From: Clitopilus passeckerianus
Taxonomy: Eukaryota > Basidiomycota > Agaricomycetes > Agaricales > Entolomataceae
Assembly (NCBI GenBank): GCA_944990035.1
Contig: CALYLX010000126.1
Coordinates: 1,364,001 to 1,428,000, forward strand
DNA: 64,000 nucleotides
Direction: 5' to 3'
Shown: piece by piece, positions 34,764 through 43,920 of the stretch
How positions within the stretch are numbered: the stretch's first letter is position 1
Layout: each line of letters starts with the position of its first letter
Translations under genes and position numbers: made by a program
Notes under the pieces: model-generated
Told to the model about the DNA's origin: nothing
The model's input: only the letters and a program-made list of their open reading frames with translations
Databases searched by the model: none

Positions 34764-35401
34764 ATGAAGTTTTCTCAAGTTTTCGTCGCTGCTTGTGTCG
34801 CTGGGGCTGCTTTCGCTGAAGCGGGTATTCTTGGCAAGATCGCTGGTAAAGCCATTGGTTTCCTTGGAAAAGTATTGAAATCTCGATCTCAGACCAGAAT
34901 AGTCGACTCATCTGTGGCCTATGTAGCATCACCCTCACAAGTCTGACATGAAGAAAGTAGGCTCCGCCGTCAAGAAGGCGGGACACGGTGCTAAAAAGGC
35001 GGGACACGCTGCCACCAAAGCAGCAGGGGGGAAGGAGGCCGTTTTCGATCACGCAAGCTCCGTCGCTAGCTATGCGGCTCAAAACCACCAGATCCACGAA
35101 GAACAGAAGCTGGCTAGGATACAGGCCCAAGCACCACAACGTCGTGCATTCTCTGACGAGGAACTCGTTTATCTCGTTGCCCGATTGCTCCAGGACGATG
35201 ATATCCTTTCCACCAGGGCATTCCAGCTTGACCAACTTGAGTAAGGCAGAGAGGTATGCGGGAGATTTGCTCTTTTCTCGTGAAGCGCAATACTAACCTA
35301 AGTCTGGCAGAGCATGCTTTCAACGAAGGTGTCGCGGAACATGGTGTAGGACAGACATCAGCATTTCCTGGTGTGACTATCGGATGTACATAGTCCTCTG
35401 A
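34764..35401 (+). CDS. Small secreted cationic heptad-repeat protein
   Basis: Not a recognised family. Start MKFSQVFVAACVAGAAFAEA, a clear signal peptide with cleavage near residue 18-20. The mature chain begins with an amphipathic cationic segment (GILGKIAGKAIGFLGK), then an intron (gtattg...cacaag or ...atgaag; both keep the frame) and three Lys/Ala/Gly/His heptads of the form VKKAGHG-AKKAGHA-ATKAAGG. An acidic/polar C-terminal part follows (FSDEELVYLVARLLQDDD). Without further splicing the protein stops at 35244. A strong 70-nt intron candidate, 35241-35310 (GTAAGG donor, ACTAAC branch, CTGGCAG acceptor), would instead remove that stop and add about 29 residues with four cysteines, ending at 35401. 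Membrane-active or DNA/RNA-binding roles are possible; none is shown. Confidence 0.7.
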
Positions 35402-35543
35402 AATGACAGATATCTTACACCCGACGATAGCTTTGAGTTTCAGGCACTCACATGAAACAAGCTGAGTGGAAAATCCTAGTGGATCGGCAAATAAATTCAG
35501 ATTTAAAGGATTCAATACAGTAGATAACATCCGGCCCATCATA

Positions 35544-38229
35544 TTAAAGACTATTAAACACTGACATGAAAACCTTAAAGCTTGGAGGGCTCCCGAGGGA
35601 GTAGAGCCTGTCAAGCTCAATCTTGTGTTTGCTGTAGGCATCCTTGCGCTTGATCTTCATTGTCGGGGTAAGGGAACCATCCTCGACCGAGAAGAGATCC
35701 ATGGTCATGTAAATGCGCTTGACGATCTCGAGGCTAAGAGGAAGAAGTCAGCAGAAAGTCTAGACATCTGGCTAGGGGATGGTGCATACCCGTTCAAACC
35801 ATTACGCTTTGCCTCCTTGGTGAGGTCATCCAAGACGTGCTTGACCACGCGGTCATCCTTGCAGGCAAGCTCGAGAGCCTTGGTATCCTGGTCGGAGACC
35901 TTGGTCCCAGTAATGGCAGTAGTGATAGCAGCGAGTTTCAGCGGATCGGGAATAACTACTCCAACGAGATAGGACTCAAGGCCGCTACCATGAACATAGA
36001 TTTGCTGAAGGAGAGGAGATGTGCTGTAAAGGTTCTCAATCTTCTCGAGAGCAACATATTCTCCTTGAGCAAGCTTCATGATGTTCTAAGAGTTATGTTA
36101 GGAACAAGACCAAAATATATGCCAAAGGCGCAACGTACCTTGACACGGTCAATAATCTTCAGCCTTCCAACAGTGTCAATCTCAGCGACGTCACCAGTGT
36201 GGACCCAGCCTTCCTCATCAACAGTGGAAGCAGTGTTCTTCTCATCTATAGAATCAATGTTAGGCATATTTCAAGAGCATAAATTGCCGTAGGTACCTTT
36301 GTAGTAGACGTTGAAGCAGTTGACGCCACGAATGCAGAGCTCTCCGCGAGGATTGGGCTTATCCTCAGAGGTGTAGCCCATAGCAGGTACATCAATGAGC
36401 TTCACTTCATTACAGGGCTGTGGGGGACCGACAGTTCCGGCAGCGGTAGGGTCAGCCTGCAGTGTCTTTGAACAGGTGGCGCAAGTCTCAGTAAGACCAT
36501 AACTGTGCATCGTTGTGCGATTAGAACCGGCAAATGTGCTAGACATGTTGGATGACACACCCTTCAACAACTTCGCAGGCGAAGGCAATCTTCAAGAAGT
36601 CAATAACGTCGGCGTTGATCGGTGCTGATCCACTAGTAACCAACATGATTTGGCCACCAAGAACAGCCTGAATCTTCCGGAAGACAAGCTTATCCCAGAA
36701 CGCGTGAGTTGAGACACCTGTAGAACGAAGCCTGTCGAGCTTGGTCTGGACGGCCTTCCTGAACAGGTTTCCTTTGAAACCGGGGACATTTCCAGCAGCA
36801 TTTGCTGCCTGATAGATCCTGTTCAGGACGCGGGGAACCGATGGGAAGAATTGAGGCTTCAAGATCTGAGCATCCTCCAAGAGGCGAAGAGGATCTCCAG
36901 TGAAGTAGCCAATTTTGCCACCGACAGTCATGACACAGAGTTCACAGACGCGCTATAAAGAGAGACAGTCAGCCAAACCCATCATGAGGTGCATGTACAC
37001 GCTTGCCTCATAAATATGGGCCAGCGGGAGATAGGAGAGGAGGGAGCCAGATTCTGGAATGGAGAGGCCATAAAGGTTGCCTTGGGTTGCCATAGCAAGC
37101 TTTCCATGGGTGAGGACAACACCTTTGGGGTTACTGGTGGTACCAGAGGTATAGCAAATCGATGCGATAGTGTCTGGGCTCGAACGAACAGGCTCGACCA
37201 CGTTCTCCTTGCCATATGCCTCGACTGTTCAAAACCCAGTCAACGACAGGGAAATAGGAGAAAAAGAATACATACGTTCTGCGAATTCCATGACCTTCAC
37301 GTTCTGAGCAACTGCCCATTCACCCAAAATCTTCTTTGATTCCGGTGAAAGTGGATCAATAGAAACAATCACTTTCATGGGAGGAACTGCAGGAGCAATT
37401 TTGAGGAGGCTTGGGATGTGATCTGAAGTCGTGAAGATAATGGAGATGTGCGAATGGTTGATGCTGAAAAAAGCATTAGACTCTAATCAGCGATTGTCAA
37501 GACGTGCATACATGTATTCTGAAGACTAAATCAGCTTGATTCAGGCCTTTTTTTTTTGTGAATAACTCACCAACAGATTCCTTTCCGAGAGTATCATATA
37601 TGCTCACAGACACTTTTTGGTAGCTGGCGCATGCAATATCTACAAGTTGCCATTCTACGGAAATGAAATCACCCGCATTAGCGAGATTTGGTCGCCAGTA
37701 TCTCTTGATAACATACCTGGACGGTTGGCAGACCAGATGCCAACTGTATCGTACTCTCCCCCGCCGATGACACCCTTGGCAAACAAGGACTTCAAGGCGC
37801 TTCCAAGATATTTCCTACGCTGGTCAACTTCACCCCATGTCAGCCAGGAGTAGTAGCTGGCATATTTCAGGGGGTTCGAGGAGATGATAGGGCGGTGTCC
37901 AAGGAATGGTTGGTTCCTGCCAACGCCCAAGCCAACCTCGAAGATTTCATCGACAGACTTGAGAGTGTTAGGAGTATTGAGGTCCGTCAAACCCCATATG
38001 CCTGCGAACTGCTGATAAGAGTCTTTATTTCACGAGACGGACATTCAGATTCACCGTTCCTGTAATGAGCTGTAATCCACAGAAGACGTAAGTAGACCGC
38101 GCTTCTCGTCGAGCTGGCTGCGTACTGACCTGTCTGTCCAGGGCGTTTGGTGCCCAGCACAGGAACACTCTGTTTATCGTAGGGAATTGCATCTGGCCAT
38201 GGGATGGTGTTTTGGGAGACAAGAGGCAT
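35544..38229 (-). CDS. FAA: Long-chain fatty-acid-CoA ligase (AMP-binding)
   Basis: Activates long-chain fatty acids to acyl-CoA in two steps with ATP. Start [19 protein letters not shown]. Family motifs: [18 protein letters not shown], the P-loop [48 protein letters not shown], the adenylation motif [30 protein letters not shown], the hinge [44 protein letters not shown] and [17 protein letters not shown]. One exon, 38055-38069, is 15 nt. The frame ends [13 protein letters not shown]...NSL at 35544. In the +1 frame the same bases read EPSKL-stop at 35575, an ideal peroxisomal PTS1; one extra G in the GGG at 35592-35594 would give it. Peroxisomal versus ER location therefore depends on this base. 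Confidence 0.92.
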
Positions 38230-38491
38230 TGTACAAGGTCGTGGTCAAAGAAGAGTACTGAATGGTCGTTTGCTCACAAGTTGGTGGTATAACCGGCACG
38301 GGCACTTTTTCATGCTCGACCAGACCGGATATACGTTCCATCAAGGGACATGTGAATTATGTAAATTACACCCGCTCAGGTCCTCTCGTCATGAGTTCTG
38401 TGTCATAGGGCTGCATAGATCGGTCTACTGTACAAGATGGCGTGTAACTGGTGCACGGCTACAAATCCAGGCATCATGGCGGCATGTCACT

Positions 38492-39547
38492 TTACGGTGC
38501 ACTCAGGAGTATCTGCAGGTGCCTCGTGATCAAGAAGACCAGTTACGCCAAGGCTCACAAGACTCACCGTCATGAACTGTTCGTAATTCAATTGTATCCA
38601 GCCGGTCCTATTTGTATCAGCGCTGCGCATCCAAATCCGTTCAAAACCGATTGTAATTCAGGAACTAATAAGCTGAACGCACCGCTGGAAAGCCTCAGTA
38701 AGTGTCTTGACGGCGACACACGCCCTGACGAATCTATCAAATGTTATTCCTGGCGGGGGTCCATACCCAATTGAAGGCTCGGATGCTGATGTTCAAAGAT
38801 CATCAACTGAGACATATCAAACGGGGACGGGTGGACGAACCGTATTTATGTTCCATAAGGGTAAGTAGCGCAGGCGACAAATTGTAGCCAAAGCTTGCTA
38901 ATGCTTCTGCTAACTCCCGTCCTTCAATAGAACCTGAGCGGTCCCGGTCAAAGTGTCGGAAAACATTCTGCCAGTCGGAGATGTATTTCCAGAGACCAGC
39001 AAACTCTAGTCTTGGTTAGATCTGCAAATCACCCACAAGTCCATGAAACTAAAGTACCTGTGAAATTTATGGTGCCGCTGCGGTCCACGTCCTGTAATGC
39101 TTCAGGATTGACAACTATGCAAGACCGTGCAAAAACGTACAAAGATTCCCATCAGCATCTTAACGGTGTCCAAGTCGAAGCCTGTAGGTCGTTCAATGAG
39201 TGGCCGCAGTTATTTTATGTCACAGAACTGCTTACTTGTCCAATTTCCTTAATGACGTTCTCTTAATTACACGGCGCACACTGTCACGAGAGATATTGAA
39301 ACTCACCGTTCAGAAGGGCAGTCTTCAGTTCATTCAGATCAATTGAACCAGATCTATTTGCATCCACAGCGTTAAACCATTGCCAAAGCTGAGGGTCTGC
39401 CCCATGGGGAGGATGGGGTAGTGCGTATTGTTGATGACCATGACTGTACTGTGGGCGGTGAGAATGGTGCGATTGAGTGGTGTTGGAGCGATGTGGGGGG
39501 TAATATTGTCCTTGTTGCTGGTATACTGGGGGTTGCTGCCCGTACAT
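38492..39547 (-). CDS. PEF1: Penta-EF-hand calcium-binding protein (ALG-2/Pef1-like)
   Basis: Cytosolic calcium sensor family. Start MYGQQPPVYQQQGQYYPPH; the Gln/Tyr/Pro/His-rich tail is typical of PEF proteins. EF1 WFNAVDANRSGSIDLNELKTALLNG; EF2 after a small exon, [31 protein letters not shown]; EF3 DRDRSGSIEGRELAEALASFGYNLS; then SEPSIGYGPPPGITFDRFVRACVAVKTLTEAFQR (EF4) and a degenerate EF5 ending YEQFMTILLSAP at 38492. At least six introns; all joints checked are in phase, with a GACTAG acceptor for the third. In yeast Pef1 acts in budding and ER-to-Golgi interplay; here the role is inferred from the fold. Confidence 0.9.
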
Positions 39548-39793
39548 GGTTGTAAACGCTAGAGTCAGCTTTCGATGACGGCCAGGTCAAAGGTTGCCCA
39601 AAGTGCACTAATACAGCTGATCGCGCAGCACTTTCGCCGACTTCGATTAGATAGTGTCACTGCCAGTCATCATGATGGCGCACTGGGCGGAGCGCCTGGG
39701 AAGACGAGAAGCGCTCACGGTAATAGGACCGGTTATACTCCGGCTCCCATGTCCGGATTTCTAGTTGCTACTCATTGCTCTTGACCATCTTCC
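39548..39793. promoter_or_regulatory. Bidirectional promoter, PEF1 / HAD hydrolase
   Basis: 246 bp between divergent start codons, with no TATA box. Confidence 0.35.
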
Positions 39794-41116
39794 ATGCCGT
39801 CGGACAACTTTAAGGCAATCATCTTCGACGTGAGTGGTGGTCTATCGGTTGCTTCCGAAAAGATCTGAGGGATATCAAGATTGGAGGTGTTGTCCTCAAA
39901 AGTCCGTTTATTGCCATTGCAGAATATGAGCGCAAGCTGGGCTTGCCTCCAAACTACCTGAATACCTCTATGTATGTTCGTCTCTGAGGCTAATCTTGCG
40001 GTTCTTGAACCTAAATACTCGGTTTGAAGTGTGGGACATGGCTCGCATGGGGCTTGGCAGAATTTGAGCGAGGTGAACTGGGCCTCCTAGATTTCTATGA
40101 AGCTTTTGGCCAAGAATTGTCAGATACAGACAGGGGCAATGTATGGTAAGATTCTTCATTGCCCAAATTTTCCCGTTAATATAGCTATGGGTAGGTACAA
40201 GACCTATTGTCAACGAAAGGGTATTCGTAAGTCACTTCTTACTAAGTCTTCGGCCAAAGGCTTAGACAGGTGTCCCAAAGCAACACCTACACTGCCATCG
40301 AAAATCAAAGTGAATGGCAGAGAGGTATGTTTCACGCTAGAAAATACAACAACTCAAATTCTTACGCCACATGAAGCTGTTTGGAGCAATGATGAGGACA
40401 TCCGCGGTTTATGATCCTCACATTCGACAAGCTATCCAATGTATCAGAGGTAATTTGACTGGGAGCTTCCATTTCACCTATGTTCTAACGTCGATCTGTC
40501 GGCTCCTTCTTCGGGTCTAGCATCTGGTCGATTCAAGATCATCGCTCTGACAAACAACTTCAACAAAGTCGATGTTCCTCCGGCTGAAGCAAAGTTCTTA
40601 GGCTGGGAGAATGGCGCAATAACGACAGAGCTACGAGCTTTGTTTGATGATTTCGTCGACAGCAGCGAAGTTGGAATGCGGTCTGTAATGTTTCTGTTGA
40701 AACTATGCCGCTTGGAGCTGAACCCATCTTGATATCCCTCAGGAAACCTGAACCGCAATTCTACCTTTTGGCTTGCGAACGCAGCGGGGTGCGGCCCAAC
40801 GAAGTGGTCATGCTAGACGATATCGGAATGTGCGTATCAATGTTCCGTGTTTCTACTGACTCGTCTCGACGCTGACATTTAATTGCCTTCTTTCCGATTA
40901 GGAACCTGAAAGCCGCTAAGGAACTTGGGATGGAGACTATTCGTAAGTGCTATGGCCTCTCCGGCCAGCCCGAGGGCAGCTCCTCAACTGAACCCATTTG
41001 GGATTGTTGCAGAAGTTTACATTGGGAAGACTCAGGACGCAGTGGCTCAGCTTGAACGCAAACTGGGTGTACCCTTGACGGAAAACGCGCAGAGATTTGA
41101 TGCTGCTAAATTGTGA
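39794..41116 (+). CDS. HAD-superfamily hydrolase (epoxide-hydrolase N-domain/phosphatase-like); possible frameshift
   Basis: Start MPSDNFKAIIFD joins IGGVVLKSPFIAIAEYERKLGLPP over the first intron. Motif I is FDIGGV with D replaced at the second position by G, as is common in the epoxide-hydrolase N-domain branch. Later motifs: FERGELGLLDFYEAFGQELSD, IIALTNNF (motif II T), KPEPQFYLLACERSGVRPNEVVMLDDIGMNLKAAKELGMETI (motifs III/IV). The exon from about 40030 gives VGHGSHGAWQ in phase with the previous exon, but FERGEL is in another frame: one A seems missing in CAGAATTT at 40058-40064. A donor shift to gttcgt (MY|CGTWLAW...) would avoid the frameshift at the cost of the expected motif. Ends ...ERKLGVPLTENAQRFDAAKL. 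Substrate unknown. Confidence 0.75.
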
Positions 41117-41282
41117 ATGTCAAGATGTCTACGCTTTCGAGCCCTTAGATATTAGATGAGGTGGTCGAGCCAATGAATTAATTGGAGGTACTAGATGCAC
41201 GACATCTTGTCTATGGTGTAATTCTCCGAATCCTCGTCCAACGGAATACTCTATAGAACCAGGGTAACACAGTTGGAGGTAT

Positions 41283-41676
41283 TTAGAAAGGTTTATCTGA
41301 AGCGGGAGTCTTGTCCTCATAGTAGCTGCCGACCTGTGTACAATTTGAGAAGAAATTGACTGAAAAGAGAATAAGTGCATACCACGGGAACTTTAGAGAG
41401 GAATTCGCGCTTGACCAGTGGCGTCACGGAAAGGATCTACAGGTGCGAATCTACGTCAATTCTGTGCCAAAGGGGTAGCATATGCAATACGCACGAAGAG
41501 GACGGCAGTTCCAGCGCCAGCTCCCCAAATTCCGAGTGATGGTGCCCATCGCTTTGCCAACTAAAAAAAAAGCATTAACAACGTTAGAACTCCGTAGACC
41601 ATACATTTGGAGAAAGATAACGTACTCCGAGACCAGCGTTCAAGGGAGTTTGTGTCTGGTATGCAAGGCGAGCCAT
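41283..41676 (-). CDS. QCR10: Cytochrome b-c1 complex subunit 10
   Basis: Small single-helix subunit of mitochondrial respiratory complex III. Four exons: MARLAYQTQTPLNAGLG, then LAKRWAPSLGIWGAGAGTAVLF, then ILSVTPLVKREFLSKVPV and VGSYYEDKTPASDKPF, ending at 41283. The order W(A/T)PSLGIWGAGAG, a hydrophobic helix and a PxVGSYFEDK-like end fits fungal Qcr10. About 73 aa, close to the usual length. All three introns have GT-AG ends (gtacgt, gtgcgt, gtatgc). It was invisible as one open frame because no exon exceeds about 70 nt. Confidence 0.85.
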
Positions 41677-41881
41677 TGGTTCAGGTGGTGGAAAACTTTG
41701 AGAAGCGGAAGAGACGGTGGTTGGAAGAGTACGGAATTGAAGGCGGCGACGGCGAGCACCGGCACAGCGATCAATGCATGTCGGTTATTGGACACACGTG
41801 ATCGAATACTGTCAAAAAATCGACTCTGGACTTGGACAAGAGTGGAGGCTTTCCCATTCTTTCTCACTGGACGAAGACTAG
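41677..41881. promoter_or_regulatory. Bidirectional promoter, QCR10 / NOP16
   Basis: 205 bp between the divergent start codons. No TATA. Confidence 0.35.
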
Positions 41882-43202
41882 ATGGCCAATCCTAGGCAAC
41901 GAAGAAAAACTCGCTCGTCCTCGTACAAAAAGGTCAATGTGGCCAAAAATGCGCAAAGGAATCTGAAGAAAACTCCTCGTGAGCTCAATTGGCTGGTTCA
42001 GTTAATTGATTCGGTCCAATGAAGTTTATCTAAAGCAATTCGTGCACCTAAAGTTCTGCAGGATGCCTGGGATAAGCATAAGACTGTCAGACAAAAGTCC
42101 GTACATTGTTACCATCTTCCTTAGACGTCGAGCTCACATCTCTTTAACCCGCGTTGCCAGTTACCTTGCCTTAGGCCTTGTTCACAACCTAAACCCCTCA
42201 TCGTCAGGCGGTGTAGAGCAATCAGTTGCGGCGCAACCCAGTGAAACTATCTCTGATGCAACACCTGCCCAAGATGAGATGTCGATCCCTAAAGCTGCAT
42301 TGCCATCAGGGTATGGCAGAATCATTCGGGATGAAGTAGGAAACGTCATACGAATTGAATTGGCTGAGGAAGATGAGAATCAACCATCAGAGGATAAGGT
42401 CGAGGACATGGAATTACCTGAGCCCAAGTTGGATCAACCAGTGGTGGAACAATGGGTCACTGGGCTCGGGGTAAACCCACGACACGTCCGGAAGAGAGTG
42501 GAAATTCCACCGTCGTTCAAGGTGAGCGCGTGAACTCTTTTCTCATTTTCTGGAATAATTTGCAATTTTGGCAACTTGCAAGTTGTTTGTTGGGATCTTG
42601 ACCCATGGCGCAAAAATATACAAACGACGCGATGAAATGATGATAGGAAAACTTGGCTCAACCCTGTCGCAAGTCAACCATTCCCTATGTCCGTCGTCAA
42701 AAATTTGTCTCTGCCTAGCGCAGAGATAAATGACGACCTGAGGAATCGGTTATCGAGATCCTTTCACCCATTTGGAGGAATTGAACGCTCCAATGTCGGG
42801 CTTTGTATTTTTTTCTTTGACGTTTCGAAACAGTTGCTGTCAGGGTCGGGTTCGCACGGTTCTAACGGCATGCCAAAGGCGCTTCTTCTTGCCTTCTTCT
42901 GAAAGTTTTGCTTCTTTTTCATCTAAAGCATATGGCGGAGTTATGTGCTCACACAAGGAATATTTACAGCTTTGGAACGGTTGTCGAGTATGCCAGCTAA
43001 TTGTGATGCAAGAACGTTGGCGATACCGTTATCCGATACGGGACCTCGGCATACGTCAGACGGCGAACGGCGTTATCTTGAACAGCTTGTGGGCAAGTAC
43101 GGGCAGGATGTCGAATGTATGGCACGAGACAGGAAACTCAACCCTGAACAACGTACGGCTGGTACTTTGAGAAGAGCGCTGCGGAGAGCTGGACTACTTT
43201 AG
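41882..43202 (+). CDS. NOP16: 60S ribosome biogenesis protein Nop16
   Basis: Nucleolar factor for large-subunit assembly. Start MANPRQRRKTRSSSYKKVNVAK; the basic N-terminus is family-typical. Checked exons join in phase: ...KKTP|PIRAPKVLQDAWDKHKTVRQ|NYLALGLVHNLNP, then an acidic middle (IELAEEDENQPSEDKVEDMELP) to WVTGLGVNPRHVRKRVEIPPSFK at 42522. The C-terminal exon has ALERLSSMPANCDARTL, GERRYLEQLVGKYGQDVECMARDRKLNPEQRTAGTLRRALRRAGLL. The link between them (about 430 nt, 42523-42960) does not join in frame with a single GT-AG intron; a 19-nt exon at about 42650 (ENLAQP) would do so, but I cannot confirm it. Confidence 0.85.
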
Positions 43203-43920
43203 GCTAGTATCAATAGACCGACCGGTTAATTCCTGTCGATCGATGGAACGTGGAGAACAATATGGTGTGGCGCTTTGGTGTGGGATGAGCGAATGAGTGA
43301 CAGAGTAAAGTTTCCCGGCGGAGTGTATAGAAATGCTGGAAAGAGATATTGAAAGCCTGTGAAAGAGAACGGACCGACGAAGCGGGAAACAATCAGTACG
43401 CCGTCCCAATTAGGCCTTAGATCCATTCCACAGATCCGGGGCATTGGTCGAAGCACCCGTGGCCGGTGACTACCCTGGGGATCAATGATACTTCTTGACG
43501 TGAAATTACAAAATATGATTGGACGCCGCCTGACTTGCCGGTAAACAAAATGACAGCAAGCATGTTCACGGCGAGTATAACCATAATTGGATTCTGGAAG
43601 TAACAAGATATTGAGGTTTTATCCTTGTCAAAACTCAAGGAAAAGGTATGTTCAACTGTAAAACGCTAATACTAACCGACGGAACAAACAAGTTCCTCGA
43701 AACAAATAGGTTAATTTAATTTAGGGACTAGTGGGATCCTGTCAAGGGCCCCGTAAACATGCAAGATCTCCAGTCTTCTCAGATCCGTTTCAGTCGTCCC
43801 TTCCGGCTTCCCCAATCACACTTCGATTTACGCCTATCCTTTCGTAATATATCGCCTCCCCATCGCTATAAATCAAATATTTTTTGGCTAATACCTGTTT
43901 CCCTCCCCTCAGCGTGGACA
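43203..43920. other. Intergenic; TF promoter with TATA at 43867-43873
   Basis: 718 bp. TATAAAT lies 48 nt before the TF start and follows a pyrimidine-rich stretch. A minus-strand open frame at 43417-43638 with a hydrophobic patch has no ATG start and no family match. No gene called. Confidence 0.4.

Noticed and set aside
43226..43638. Minus-strand ORFs with a hydrophobic patch
   Set aside because: No ATG start, no matching family, and no neighbouring splice signals in phase.
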